A DNA stretch of 64,000 nt from Bacteroidales bacterium (GCA_017617445.1 JAFZWE010000004.1:1-64000), one strand, 5' to 3'; positions 54,060 to 63,975 are shown, numbered from the stretch's first letter. Numbers and translations: made by a program. The notes: generated from the letters alone by a model not told the origin.

Positions 54060-55577
54060 ATGAGAAAAGAACAAGCAAAAATCTGCAAATCTGTTATCTA
54101 CACTTTGTTTTTAACCCTTATGCCATCTTTGCTTTGGGGACAGCAGATACTGACATTGGAACAATGTTGTACAATGGCCGCGCAAAACGACAAAGGCATT
54201 GAACAGGCACAGACCAAAGTTATAATGGCTGGCTACGACCGGAAAATCGCCCTTGCCAACTTCTTTCCCAACATCGTCGCTACCGGCACTTACACCTACA
54301 ACGACCACAATATCAGCCTGATCAATAGTGACATGTCGAACCAGCTGACCACAATGGGCACCACGGTGCAAGGAAGAATCAACGACTATCGTAATGAGCT
54401 CATCCAGCAAATCACCAGCAACCCGCTGGCCAGCATTGAGTACATGCTCAGTCCGATGTGGCAGACCGTGCTTGGCAGTCTGTCAGACATCGATGTGGAG
54501 GATGCCCTCAACGCCATCGGCACAGAAATCGACGAAGCGTTTCATCTTGACATCCAGCATATTTTCACTGCCTCTGTCACTTTGCAGCAACCGGTTTTCA
54601 TGGGCGGTAAAATCGTGGCGGCCAACCAGATGGCCAAGCTCGCCGAAGAGCTGGCACAGACACAGTACGAGCAGCAGTATCGCGAAACCACCCACAAGGT
54701 GGACGAAACCTACTGGCAGATCGTCTCCATCTCCGCAAAACGCGAACTCGCCGAAAACTACGACTCCCTCCTTCACAAGATGCAACGAGATGTGGAGATT
54801 GCCGTGCAGGAGGGCGTTGCGACCGAAGCCGATGCCCTTTCCATCAAAGTGAAAGTCAACGAGGCGGACATGATGCTGACCAAAGCGACCAACGGACTGG
54901 CTCTCTGCAAAATGCTGCTATGTAAACAAATCGGTCTGCCCCTGAACGCCGACATCGTATTGGTGGATGAAGCCGACAAACGGATTCCCGTTCCCTACAC
55001 CGCCGACGAACTGCCCGACATGGAACAGGTTTACGCCAACCGTACCGAAATCCGGAGCCTGAACCTCGCTTCGCAAATCTACAAGAAAAAGGTGGCGATG
55101 GCGCGTGCCGACATGATGCCCAAAATCGCGCTCACAGGCGGCTACATGATGACTAACCGAGATATGCGCAACGGCTTCGAAAAGAAATGGAGCGGCCTCT
55201 TCAACGTCGGTGTCATCGTGAACGTGCCGATTTTCCACGGAGGCGAAGCCCTTTTCAAGATGAAAAAGGCAAAATACGAAGCCACCCTTTACCAGTCGCA
55301 GTGCGAGGATGCCAAAAATATGATAGCATTGCAAGTCACGCAGTTACAAAAACAAGTAACGGAAATGCAGGAAAAAGTGAGGCAGGCAGAAGACAACCTG
55401 ACCAGTGCCGAGGAGAACCTGCGCACCGCCACCATCGGTTTTCAGGAAGGGGTGATTCCCGCCAACACCGCGTTGGCCGCACAAACCGCCTGGCTGCAGG
55501 CACACACCGAATACATCGACGCCGGCGTGGAACTGCAAATCGCCGCAGCAAACCTCCAACGGGCCATCGGACAGTAG
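54060..55577 (+). CDS. TolC-family outer-membrane efflux protein
   Basis: 505 residues from the ATG at 54060; the start 45 bases upstream adds residues that do not fit a signal peptide. Signal peptide about 1-28 (ending SLLWGQ). Two OEP repeats with long coiled-coil helices follow, e.g. LTLEQCCTMAAQNDKGIEQA and the final helix LQKQVTEMQEKVRQAEDNLT. PVFMGGKIVAANQMA is the family strand motif. It should form the outer-membrane channel of the export system encoded downstream. It is the first gene of a four-gene operon. Confidence 0.9.
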   Translation: MRKEQAKICKSVIYTLFLTLMPSLLWGQQILTLEQCCTMAAQNDKGIEQAQTKVIMAGYDRKIALANFFPNIVATGTYTYNDHNISLINSDMSNQLTTMGTTVQGRINDYRNELIQQITSNPLASIEYMLSPMWQTVLGSLSDIDVEDALNAIGTEIDEAFHLDIQHIFTASVTLQQPVFMGGKIVAANQMAKLAEELAQTQYEQQYRETTHKVDETYWQIVSISAKRELAENYDSLLHKMQRDVEIAVQEGVATEADALSIKVKVNEADMMLTKATNGLALCKMLLCKQIGLPLNADIVLVDEADKRIPVPYTADELPDMEQVYANRTEIRSLNLASQIYKKKVAMARADMMPKIALTGGYMMTNRDMRNGFEKKWSGLFNVGVIVNVPIFHGGEALFKMKKAKYEATLYQSQCEDAKNMIALQVTQLQKQVTEMQEKVRQAEDNLTSAEENLRTATIGFQEGVIPANTALAAQTAWLQAHTEYIDAGVELQIAAANLQRAIGQ

Positions 55578-55649
55578 AAGGTATGAGGAAAAGGTCATTC
55601 ATTAAGCAGCCCTGCATGGGCAAGCGGAAAATAGCCCCATGCGAAGAGT

Positions 55650-55658
55650 GGGGGGGGG
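55650..55658 (+). repeat. Homopolymeric G9 tract upstream of the membrane-fusion gene
   Basis: Nine consecutive G in the 109-base gap between tolC and the HlyD-type gene, followed at once by ATG and an A8 run. The ATG opens a short out-of-frame ORF. It could be a slippage site affecting expression of the downstream genes. Confidence 0.6.
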
Positions 55659-55686
55659 ATGAAAAAAAACAAAAAACATCACAATA

Positions 55687-56670
55687 ATGAAAAGAAGAAA
55701 TTACAATTTGATTGTCGGAGTGGCGGCATTGGTATTGATCATCGTGGCCATCGCCCTCATTGGATTTTTCGTGTCGAAGCCCAAGGAGATGGTGCTCCAG
55801 GGCGAGGCGGAGGCATCGGAATACCGCGTGTCGGGCAAGGTGCCGGGACGTATTGAGGAAATTTACGTAAAAGAGGGGCAAACGGTACACAAGGGCGACA
55901 CCGTGGCCTACATCGAGAGTCCTGAAGTGAAGGCTAAGTTACAGCAGGTGGGAGCCCTCCGCGATGCAGCGATGGCCCAGCGCAACAAAGCCCTCAACGG
56001 AGCCCGCCAGGAACAGATTGCCGGTGCCTACGAACTATGGCAACAGGCCATCGTTCAAGAGGATGTGATGAAGAAGTCGTACGACCGTATGCAACGGCTT
56101 TTCGACCAGAAAGTGGTGAGCGCACAGAAGTACGACGAGGTGAAAGCCAAGTATGATGCAGCGGTGGCGCAGACCAAAGCTGCCAAAAGCCAGTACGACA
56201 TGGCGGTGAACGGCGCGCGTCAGGAGGACAAGGATGCGGCGTTGGCCGTAGTGCGCCAGACCCAGGGAGCGATGGCCGAAGTACAGGGTTATATGGAGGA
56301 ACTGTACCTCATCTCCCCTGCCGACGGCGTGGTGTCCGCCATCTACCCCAAAGTGGGCGAACTGGTGGGTCAAGGTGCACCCGTGATGACCGTCACCGAC
56401 CTGACGGACGTGTGGTTCACCTTCAACATCCGCGAGGACTACCTGAAAAGCATGAAGGTCGGCGACCACCTCACCCTCACCATCCCCGCCCTGGACGGCA
56501 AGGAGTGTACCGCCACCGTCAACTACATGGCGGTGCGCGAGTCGTACGCCACCTGGAAGGCGACCAAGGAAACGGGGCAGTATGATGCCAAGACGTTTGA
56601 AGTGCGGGCGATCCCCGACCAGTGTGTGGAGGGACTTCGTCCCGGAATGACCGCCATCATCAAAAGATAA
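55687..56670 (+). CDS. HlyD/EmrA-family periplasmic membrane-fusion protein
   Basis: 327 residues. One N-terminal membrane anchor (about 8-29) is followed by a lipoyl/barrel-sandwich half (VSGKVPGRIEEIYVKEGQTV), a coiled-coil hairpin rich in Ala, Gln and Lys (about 75-190), the second lipoyl half (LISPADGVVSAIYPKVGELV) and a beta-barrel (VWFTFNIREDYLKSMKVGD). It would link the inner-membrane permeases to TolC. The next gene starts 6 bases after its stop. Confidence 0.9.
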   Translation: MKRRNYNLIVGVAALVLIIVAIALIGFFVSKPKEMVLQGEAEASEYRVSGKVPGRIEEIYVKEGQTVHKGDTVAYIESPEVKAKLQQVGALRDAAMAQRNKALNGARQEQIAGAYELWQQAIVQEDVMKKSYDRMQRLFDQKVVSAQKYDEVKAKYDAAVAQTKAAKSQYDMAVNGARQEDKDAALAVVRQTQGAMAEVQGYMEELYLISPADGVVSAIYPKVGELVGQGAPVMTVTDLTDVWFTFNIREDYLKSMKVGDHLTLTIPALDGKECTATVNYMAVRESYATWKATKETGQYDAKTFEVRAIPDQCVEGLRPGMTAIIKR

Positions 56671-56676
56671 AACGCC

Positions 56677-57840
56677 ATGTGGAAGTACGTCAAGGCGGTG
56701 GCCCTTCGGGAGTTGCGGATCTGGGCACAGCGCCCCATCTACTTTGTGGGGTCGCTGGGGGTGATTCTGTTCGGGAGCATCTTTTTCCTCACCTTTTTCA
56801 AGGCGGGCCTTCCTTCGAAACTGCCCATCGGGGTGGTGGACTATGACCGGTCGTCCCTTTCCCGCAACTTCACCCGTCAGCTGGATGCCACGCAACTGGG
56901 TGAGGTGGTACGTTTCGACGATTTCCGCACCGCGCGGGAGGCCATGCAGCGCGGCGAAGTCACCTCCGTATGCGTGATCCCCGACAACTTTTCCGCCGAC
57001 ATTCAGGCTTTCCGCCGGCCCACCTTCACCTTCTACGTCAACGGGCTCTATTTCGTGGGCGGCTCCCTTGCCTATCAGGACATCCTCACCATGATCAACC
57101 TGACATCGGGGGCCGTGCAGAAACAGGTTCTCACGGCAAAAGGTGTGAGCGAGCACGACATGATGGGGCGGCTCCGTCCCGTCAACATCGACGTGCACCG
57201 CATCGGCAACCCGATGACCAACTATGGGGTCTATCTCAACAACCTGCTTCTGCCGGGGCTTTTGCAAATGATAATTATCCTTGTCACCATTTACGCCTTC
57301 GGCACCGAGCTGAAATACAGCACTTCACGCTATCTGATGGAAACGGCGGGAGGTTCCATCCTCCATGCTGTATCGGGCAAACTCTTGGTTTACACCCTCT
57401 ATTTCACAGCCATCGGCTTGTCAATGATTCTTTTGTTATACAGCTGGTTAGAATATCCTTTGGCTGGTTCCATTTGGAATATGTTCCTCGATATGTTCCT
57501 GATGATTCTCGCCTGTGAATCGGTGGCGCTCACCATCGTGGGATTGATTCCCGTCTGCCGGTTCGCCATCAGCATCGGTGCTTTGTATAGCGTGCTGGGC
57601 TTCTCGCTGGCGGGATTCACCCTGCCGGTGGAGGCGATGCTGCCGTTCCTGCAAGGCATCTCCACCATTTTCCCATTACGGCACTACTACCTTTTCTATG
57701 TTCAGGAGGCGATGTTCGCCAGCGGATTTGCCGGCTGGTACCAGGAAGCCATACATCTGCTGTTGTTCCTGTTCCTTCCCGTTTTCATCCTAAAGCGGCT
57801 GGAAAATGCCTATATCAATATGGATTACCCCAAAAAATGA
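56677..57840 (+). CDS. ABC-2 type transporter permease (first of two)
   Basis: 387 residues. TM1 is near 22-44. A large extracytoplasmic domain (about 50-190, beginning PIGVVDYDRSSLSRNFTRQL) is followed by five hydrophobic segments, as in YhbS/YhgE-type ABC-2 permeases. VIPDNFSADI is typical of the extracytoplasmic domain. It pairs with the next gene as a permease dimer. No ATP-binding protein is encoded in the operon. Confidence 0.88.
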   Translation: MWKYVKAVALRELRIWAQRPIYFVGSLGVILFGSIFFLTFFKAGLPSKLPIGVVDYDRSSLSRNFTRQLDATQLGEVVRFDDFRTAREAMQRGEVTSVCVIPDNFSADIQAFRRPTFTFYVNGLYFVGGSLAYQDILTMINLTSGAVQKQVLTAKGVSEHDMMGRLRPVNIDVHRIGNPMTNYGVYLNNLLLPGLLQMIIILVTIYAFGTELKYSTSRYLMETAGGSILHAVSGKLLVYTLYFTAIGLSMILLLYSWLEYPLAGSIWNMFLDMFLMILACESVALTIVGLIPVCRFAISIGALYSVLGFSLAGFTLPVEAMLPFLQGISTIFPLRHYYLFYVQEAMFASGFAGWYQEAIHLLLFLFLPVFILKRLENAYINMDYPKK

Positions 57841-57846
57841 AAGACG

Positions 57847-59136
57847 ATGAAGACCATTTCCGATATCAAGCGTTTCATAAAACAATGGTGGAAGGATTTC
57901 TGGGGAATCTGCTGTCATGAGTGGAAGCTGATTGCCCATGACGGTGGCGTGCTCATCATCTTCACCATCGGGGCGTTGGGCTATCCGTTGCTTTACAACC
58001 TCATGTACTACAACGGGGTTTTAGAGAACGTGGCGGTGGCCGTGGTCGATGACGCCAACTGTGCCGAAAGTCGCCGCTACATCCGCGAGGTGGACGCGAC
58101 GCGGGAACTGGAAATCGCCTGCCATTGCGCCACCATGGAGGAGGCCGAACAGTTGTTCCAACAACGGAAGGTGAACGGGATCATCTATTTCCCAAAAGAT
58201 TTCGGACAAAAACTGGCGAGGATGGAGACCGCAACTCTTTCCATCTATGCCGACATGAGCAGTTTCCTTTACTACAAGAACCTGATGATGGGAGCCAACT
58301 TCGTGATGCTGCATGAAATCGGCAAAATACAGATTGAGCGGTATGCCTCGGCGGGATTCACCGAGGAGCAAAGCATGCAACTGGTGTCGGCGATTCCCTA
58401 CGAGGAGAACAATCCCTACAACCGCACCTTCTCCTACACCATCTTTTTCCTGTCGGCGGCACTGCTGATGGTGGTGCAACAGACGATGTTCTACGGGATG
58501 TCGATGCTGGCGGGGACACAGCGCGAGGAACACCACAGCTTCGCGCGCCTGCCCAGCCAGCTTGAAGGCGCAGGCATCAACCGTGTGGTGTTAGGCCGCG
58601 GCTTCGCCTACGGACTACTCTATGTCGCAATCGGAATGTACATCGCCTTCATTGTGCCCGCCCTTTTCGACTTCCCGCAGCGGGGCAGTTTTTGGGACAT
58701 TCTCGTATTGCTGCTGTTCTTCATCACCGACTGTGTCTTCTTCTGCTCCACATGGAGTTCGTTTATCACGCGGCGCGAAACCGTCTTCATCCTGTTGCTG
58801 ATGATGTCGCCGGTGGCGATGTTCCTCACAGGTTTTTCGTGGCCGACGACCTCCTTCCCCTTCTTCTGGAAATGCTTCTCCTACCTGCTGCCGTCCACCT
58901 TTGGCTGTCAGGCATTCATCAACCTCAACACGGCGGGCGGCGATCTCTCCACCATCCAGCCGCAAATCATCGCCATGACCATACAAGGCACACTCTACTA
59001 CCTGACTGCCTGTTTAGCCGTATTTGCAGAAAATCGCTTCATTCACAGCGAGAAAGTGCAAAGAATCAAAGCGAAGAGGAAGGCAGTCCTGCGCCGGCTT
59101 GACACCAAGGTGAAGATTACAGAAAACAATGAATAG
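57847..59136 (+). CDS. ABC-2 type transporter permease (second of two)
   Basis: 429 residues with the same architecture as its neighbour: TM1 at about 30-55, an extracytoplasmic domain (VAVAVVDDANCAESRRYIRE to about 200), then five hydrophobic segments ending near 395, and a basic cytoplasmic tail. It begins 6 bases after the first permease and ends the operon. The substrate is unknown. The ATPase must be supplied from elsewhere, or the permeases work in an atypical way. Confidence 0.88.
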   Translation: MKTISDIKRFIKQWWKDFWGICCHEWKLIAHDGGVLIIFTIGALGYPLLYNLMYYNGVLENVAVAVVDDANCAESRRYIREVDATRELEIACHCATMEEAEQLFQQRKVNGIIYFPKDFGQKLARMETATLSIYADMSSFLYYKNLMMGANFVMLHEIGKIQIERYASAGFTEEQSMQLVSAIPYEENNPYNRTFSYTIFFLSAALLMVVQQTMFYGMSMLAGTQREEHHSFARLPSQLEGAGINRVVLGRGFAYGLLYVAIGMYIAFIVPALFDFPQRGSFWDILVLLLFFITDCVFFCSTWSSFITRRETVFILLLMMSPVAMFLTGFSWPTTSFPFFWKCFSYLLPSTFGCQAFINLNTAGGDLSTIQPQIIAMTIQGTLYYLTACLAVFAENRFIHSEKVQRIKAKRKAVLRRLDTKVKITENNE

Positions 59137-59201
59137 CGTTGAATTCCTGTAAGTGAGAGGGTTATTCAGTCGTTTTTTGTATCTGATATTTGAAAAAATC
59201 G

Positions 59202-59210
59202 TACTTTTGC
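59202..59210 (+). promoter_or_regulatory. -7 promoter motif for the threonine aldolase gene
   Basis: TACTTTTGC, 24 bases before the ATG at 59234. Confidence 0.7.
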
Positions 59211-59233
59211 AAACCAATAAATAATAACAAAGC

Positions 59234-60292
59234 ATGAGTTTTTCAGCTGAAAACAAAATCCATTTCGACAACGACTATATGGCAGGTGCGCATCCTGAAG
59301 TGATGCGTCGGCTGGTGGAAACCAATCTGGATTGTTCGATTGGATATGGTTTGGATGACTACAGCAAGGCCGCCCGCGAGTTGATCCGGCAGGCCTGCGA
59401 CGCCCCGCACGCCCTCGTGCAGTTTCTGGTGGGCGGCACCCAGACCAACGCCACCGTCATCGACGCGCTGCTCCGTCGGCACGAGGGCGTGCTCGCAGCC
59501 ATGACAGCTCATGTCAACGTGCACGAAAGCGGCGCCATAGAGCATAGTGGCCACAAGGTGCTCACCCTGCCCTCGCACCAAGGGAAGGTAGCCCTCAGCG
59601 ACGTGGAGAAGCACGTCACAACATTCTATCAGGATGATACTTACGAGCACATGGTGGCGCCCGGCATGCTGTACATTACCCAGCCCACGGAGCTCGGCAC
59701 CCTGTACAGTCTGTCGGAGCTGGAGGCGCTGAGCCGCTTCTGCCACGCGCACCACATCCCGCTCTACCTCGACGGTGCCCGCCTCGGCTATGCACTGGCA
59801 TCTCCCGCGGCCGACTTCACCTTGGCCGACATCGCCCGCCTCTGCGATGTGTTCTACATTGGCGGCACCAAGTGCGGCTGTATGTTCGGCGAGGCGGTGG
59901 TGGCCCCTGATCCGGAGCGGCTGCCCCACTTCTTCCCGTTGGTGAAGCAGCATGGCGCGCTGTTGGCCAAAGGCCGTCTGCAAGGGGTGCAGTTTGCCAC
60001 CCTTTTCACCGACAACCTGTACGTCAATATCGCCCGCCAGGCGGTGGAGTTGGCCTTGCAGCTGCGGAACACCTTTGAGGAGCTGGGCTACACGGTGGCG
60101 GTGGATTCTCCCACCAACCAGCAGTTTTTCACCCTTCCGAATGCCGTGGTGGATGCTCTGCTGGAAGTGGCCACCTTCGAATACTGGGGACCGCGCGGCG
60201 AAACCGAAAGCACCGTCCGTTTCGTCACCAGCTGGTCCACACAACCTGAGGAGGTTCACGCATTGCAAAAGGCCCTCATAGAAGCAGTATAA
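59234..60292 (+). CDS. Low-specificity threonine aldolase / beta-eliminating lyase family
   Basis: 352 residues, type I PLP-fold. The PLP lysine is K213 in YIGGTKCG; D180 and R183 in LDGARLGYAL and H94 in AHVNVHESGAIE fit the aldolase pattern. It would cleave threonine or allo-threonine to glycine and acetaldehyde in the cytoplasm. Members of this family also include beta-eliminating lyases, so the substrate is not certain. It converges on the sugar transporter gene with an 11-base gap. Confidence 0.85.
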   Translation: MSFSAENKIHFDNDYMAGAHPEVMRRLVETNLDCSIGYGLDDYSKAARELIRQACDAPHALVQFLVGGTQTNATVIDALLRRHEGVLAAMTAHVNVHESGAIEHSGHKVLTLPSHQGKVALSDVEKHVTTFYQDDTYEHMVAPGMLYITQPTELGTLYSLSELEALSRFCHAHHIPLYLDGARLGYALASPAADFTLADIARLCDVFYIGGTKCGCMFGEAVVAPDPERLPHFFPLVKQHGALLAKGRLQGVQFATLFTDNLYVNIARQAVELALQLRNTFEELGYTVAVDSPTNQQFFTLPNAVVDALLEVATFEYWGPRGETESTVRFVTSWSTQPEEVHALQKALIEAV

Positions 60293-60303
60293 AAAACAAA
60301 GTT

Positions 60304-61674
60304 TTAGTTTCCTGCCAGTTTATGAGCCTTGAAGCCGAAGAAAATCAAATAGCTATAAGCCAAAACAGGAATAAAGAAAGAGTAGTGGTAGCCGCCTAAC
60401 AGGTCTGCCACCCAAGCTTGTATTTGGGGCAGAATTGCGCCACCGAGGATAGCCATCACCAGCAGCGAGGAACCTTGCGACTTGTATTTCCCCAGATTGG
60501 CAATGGCTCCCGAAAATATATTGGCCCACATCACAGAATTGAAAAGTCCTGTACCCACCAGGAACCAGAGCGTAGAGTAGCCCGAAACCGCCATGGCTGC
60601 CACAAGGAAAATGATATTCACGCCTGCGAAAATGCCGATGATACGCATGGATTGCGACCTTCCCACCATGAAAGCCAAGATGTTCAGTCCAATAAACAAG
60701 AGGTAGGGAAGCATATCCTTGGGCACAAAGGTGTCGGGATGCAGGATATAGTTGATGCCCATCAACACACCAAAAGTGAGCAGTGCCACAACAGTCATCA
60801 GGCCGTACTTAAAGAAACTGTTACGATACTGTATCAGGGAGAGGGAGCCCAAAAAACGACCGATCATCAAGCCGCCCCAATAGAAGGCTAGATAGTTTCT
60901 CGCGCTTTGTTCTTGTTCCGACATGGACGGAATCAATTCCTTGGCACAGCTGATAAAGCTGCTTCCCACGCTCACCTCTGCACCGACATAGCAGAAGATG
61001 GCTGCAATGCCCAGCAGAAGGGTAGGGTCCTTGAGTGCGGATCCTCCCCGTTCTATCTTCTCCTCATTCTGGAAATAGGGCAGCGGCACAAGGACGATGA
61101 CCAATGCCACCAGCAGGAACATACCGCAAAAAATCAGGTATGGGATATGGATATGGGCGGCGTCTCCGAGTTTGGCGAGCAGCAATCCGCCGAGCATCGG
61201 AGCCAATACGGTGCCGAGGGAGTTGAATGCCTGCGACAGATTGAGCCGTCCCGAGGCCCCTTCCGGCGCACCCAGGATGGTTACATACGGATTGGCGGCA
61301 ATCTGCAAGATTGTAACTCCCAGACCGATAATAAAAAGTCCCGCCAAAAACAGCGGATAGAGCATCAAAATGGAAGCAGGGTAGAACAGCAGGCAGCCGA
61401 CCGCTGACAGCAGCAGTCCGGATACGATGCCTTTCTTGTAGCCAATCCTGTTGATCGGATCACCTGAAACGACAGAAACGATAAAATAGATCAGCGAGCC
61501 TACGAAATAGGCACCGAAGAAGCAGAATTCCACGAACATAGAACCCGCGCGAGACAAGTGGAACATCTCCTTCAGTTGGGGAATCAGGATGTCATTCATA
61601 CAAGTAATAAAGCCCCACATGAAGAAAAGTGCGATGATGGCGGCAAAAGAAATGGCAAAACTAGTTTTTCTCAT
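60304..61674 (-). CDS. MFS sugar:H+ symporter, FucP/GluP family
   Basis: 456 residues with twelve hydrophobic segments. Family signatures: FFMWGFITCMNDILIPQLKE in TM1, FFGAYFVGSLIYF, and QIAANPYVTILGAPEGASGR between TM4 and TM5, followed by LNLSQAFNSLGTVLAP. These are typical of the fucose/glucose/galactose branch of the major facilitator superfamily, which import sugars with protons across the inner membrane. No sugar-catabolic gene is adjacent, so the sugar cannot be named. Confidence 0.9.
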   Translation of the reverse strand: MRKTSFAISFAAIIALFFMWGFITCMNDILIPQLKEMFHLSRAGSMFVEFCFFGAYFVGSLIYFIVSVVSGDPINRIGYKKGIVSGLLLSAVGCLLFYPASILMLYPLFLAGLFIIGLGVTILQIAANPYVTILGAPEGASGRLNLSQAFNSLGTVLAPMLGGLLLAKLGDAAHIHIPYLIFCGMFLLVALVIVLVPLPYFQNEEKIERGGSALKDPTLLLGIAAIFCYVGAEVSVGSSFISCAKELIPSMSEQEQSARNYLAFYWGGLMIGRFLGSLSLIQYRNSFFKYGLMTVVALLTFGVLMGINYILHPDTFVPKDMLPYLLFIGLNILAFMVGRSQSMRIIGIFAGVNIIFLVAAMAVSGYSTLWFLVGTGLFNSVMWANIFSGAIANLGKYKSQGSSLLVMAILGGAILPQIQAWVADLLGGYHYSFFIPVLAYSYLIFFGFKAHKLAGN

Positions 61675-61697
61675 AACTTATCCGTAAAAAATTCGTG

Positions 61698-61706
61698 GCA
61701 AAAGTA
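61698..61706 (-). promoter_or_regulatory. -7 promoter motif for the sugar symporter gene
   Basis: TACTTTTGC on the minus strand, 24 bases upstream of the symporter start. Confidence 0.7.
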
Positions 61707-61719
61707 CATTAAAATTTCG

Positions 61720-61727
61720 TAATTTTG
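61720..61727 (+). promoter_or_regulatory. -7 promoter motif for obgE
   Basis: TAATTTTG, 58 bases upstream of the obgE ATG; divergent from the symporter promoter. Confidence 0.55.
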
Positions 61728-61785
61728 TCGCCTTGAAAAAAGGACTGCATTTACAGGAACATTTACAGCAAACACACAAAGGAAA

Positions 61786-62781
61786 ATGGCAAGTGAGAAT
61801 TTTATTGATTTGGTGAGAATCTTCTGTCGGTCAGGCAATGGCGGAGCCGGATCCGCGCACTTGGCGCGCACCGCACAGGACCCGAAAGCCGGGCCTGACG
61901 GGGGCGACGGAGGCAAAGGCGGGGATGTCATCTTGAAAGGCAACCGCAACCTGTGGACATTGCTGCATCTTCGCTACACCAAGCACATCTTCGCGGAGGA
62001 CGGCGGCAACGGATCGGCCAACCTCTGCTTTGGAAAAAACGGGAAAAACGCCGTCATTGAAGTTCCTCTGGGCACCATAGCCAAGGACAGCGAAAGTGGG
62101 GAAATCATGGGAGAGGTGCTGGAAGACGGCCAGGAGGTTGTCATCATGAAAGGAGGACGTGGCGGTCAGGGAAACGTGCATTTCAAGAGTGCCACGCGGC
62201 AAACCCCGCGTTTTGCACAGCCCGGCGAAGAGGGCTACGAACTTTGGGTGTCGCTGGAACTGAAAGTGCTGGCTGATGTGGGACTGGTGGGTTTCCCCAA
62301 TGCGGGCAAGTCCACCCTCATCTCCGTGCTCTCCAACGCCAAGCCCAAAATCGCCGACTACCCCTTCACCACGCTGAAGCCCAACCTCGGCATGGTGGCC
62401 TACCGAGGATACCAGTCGTTTGTCATCGCCGACATCCCCGGCATCATTGAAGGAGCCTCCGAAGGCAAGGGTATCGGTCTGCGGTTTCTACGGCACATTG
62501 AGCGAAACTCCATCCTGCTCTTCCTCATCCCTGTCATCAGCGAAAACATCCAGAAAGAGTACAACATCCTTGTCAACGAACTGAAAGCCTACAATCCAGA
62601 ACTTTTAGACAAAGAACAAATCATCGCCATCACCAAGTGCGACCTGATGCCGGAAGAGGAAATCGGCAAACTGAAAAAAAAGCTCAAGCTCCCCGCCCCT
62701 ACCCTTTTCATCTCTTCCCACGCACAGAAAAATCTCACCCAACTCAAGGACATGCTCTGGGAAGCATTGAACAAAAAATAG
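61786..62781 (+). CDS. obgE: GTPase ObgE/CgtA
   Basis: 331 residues. The glycine-rich Obg fold covers 1-157 ([38 protein letters not shown]). The G domain has G1 GFPNAGKST (169-177), G3 DIPG and G4 TKCD. The variable C-terminal OCT domain is absent, as in many short Obg proteins. It associates with the 50S ribosomal subunit and acts in ribosome assembly and stress responses. prfB starts 41 bases downstream. Confidence 0.95.
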   Translation: MASENFIDLVRIFCRSGNGGAGSAHLARTAQDPKAGPDGGDGGKGGDVILKGNRNLWTLLHLRYTKHIFAEDGGNGSANLCFGKNGKNAVIEVPLGTIAKDSESGEIMGEVLEDGQEVVIMKGGRGGQGNVHFKSATRQTPRFAQPGEEGYELWVSLELKVLADVGLVGFPNAGKSTLISVLSNAKPKIADYPFTTLKPNLGMVAYRGYQSFVIADIPGIIEGASEGKGIGLRFLRHIERNSILLFLIPVISENIQKEYNILVNELKAYNPELLDKEQIIAITKCDLMPEEEIGKLKKKLKLPAPTLFISSHAQKNLTQLKDMLWEALNKK

Positions 62782-62822
62782 AACCATCATATTATTAATT
62801 ATACATATATAATAAAAAGAAA

Positions 62823-63906
62823 ATGATAGCAGACGACATCAAAGATTTGTCCAAAAGGCTCAGTGAGCTAAGGAGGTGCCTTTGACATTGATGGAAAAAG
62901 GACAGAAGTATCTGAAAAAGAAGAGATAACGCACCAAGCCGACTTTTGGGATGACCCCAAGAAAGCTGAAAAGATATTCAAGGAGATCAGTTTGACCAAA
63001 TCCTGGATCACCGATTTTGAAAAGGCGGAAGAGAAATTCGACGAACTCACAGTCACCAACGAATTCATGGAATCGGGGGATGCCACTGTGGAAGAGGTGG
63101 AAGTGGCCTATCGTGCGGCGTTAAAATCCATTGAGAAGTTGGAATTCCGCAATATGATGCGCAATGAGGAGGACTCGTTGAACGCCATCCTGACCATCAA
63201 TTCCGGAGCGGGCGGCACGGAAAGCTGCGATTGGGCGGAGATGCTGCTCCGCATGTACATCCGTTGGGCAGAACGCAACAAATTTACTGTCAAAGAGATT
63301 GACCGACAAGAGGGTGATGTGGCCGGCATCAAGTCGGCGACCATTGAGCTGGACGGCCCCTACGCCTACGGCAACCTCAAAAGCGAAAGCGGCGTGCACC
63401 GGCTGGTGCGCCTTTCCCCTTTTGACTCCGCCAACCGCCGCCACACCTCATTTGCTTCCGTATATGCCTACCCCATTGTGAACGAGGACATCAATATTGA
63501 AATCAATCCTGCGGACATCACATGGGACACCTACCGCAGCAGCGGCCCCGGAGGGCAGAACGTCAACAAAGTGGAGACGGCCGTCCGTTTGCACCATGCT
63601 CCCACCGGCATCGTCATTGAATGTCAGGAGACCCGCTTCCAGGCGCAAAACCGCGAAAAGGCTCTCCAGATGTTGAAGTCGCAGTTGTACCAGATAGAGT
63701 TGGAAAAGAAGCGTGAAAAGCTATCGGAAATCGAGAGCAGCAAAAAGCGCATTGAATGGGGCTCTCAAATAAGGAGTTACGTCATGCACCCCTACAAAAT
63801 GGTCAAAGATTTGCGCACACAGGTGGAAACTTCCAACGTGACGGCAGTGATGGACGGGGACCTGGATGACTTCATCAAGGCGTATCTGATGGCGTTTGGA
63901 GGTTAA
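62823..63906 (+). CDS. prfB: Peptide chain release factor 2 (programmed +1 frameshift)
   Basis: 360 residues when read through the frameshift. The first segment starts at ATG 62823 and reads [20 protein letters not shown], then meets TGA at 62883-62885. Skipping T62883 continues as GAC ATT GAT into the long downstream frame ending at 63906. That part carries the stop-recognition tripeptide SPF ([15 protein letters not shown]) and the catalytic GGQ ([13 protein letters not shown]). RF2 releases peptides at UGA and UAA; the in-frame UGA lets the cell sense low RF2 and raise its synthesis. A start at an internal ATG would lack the N-terminal domain, so the frameshifted reading is preferred. Confidence 0.95.
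62871..62886 (+). promoter_or_regulatory. RF2 programmed +1 frameshift site
   Basis: AGGAGG (62871-62876), a 3-base spacer, slippery CTT (62880-62882), TGA (62883-62885) and C. This is the classic prfB autoregulatory signal: a Shine-Dalgarno-like element closely upstream of CUU UGA C. Confidence 0.93.
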
Positions 63907-63975
63907 AAAGCGCAAATGGCTGAAAATCCGATATTTTTGAAATTAACAAGATTTTAACTGTTAAAATTTTGTTGA

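Noticed and set aside
56035..57267. 410-codon minus-strand frame opposite the HlyD and ABC-2 genes
   Set aside because: It spans the junction of two plus-strand genes with clear family motifs and has a His/Gly/Val-rich translation without domains.
62992..63906. prfB starting at an internal ATG without a frameshift
   Set aside because: It would lose the conserved N-terminal part; the upstream segment with AGGAGG-CTT-TGA-C reads correctly into the same frame.
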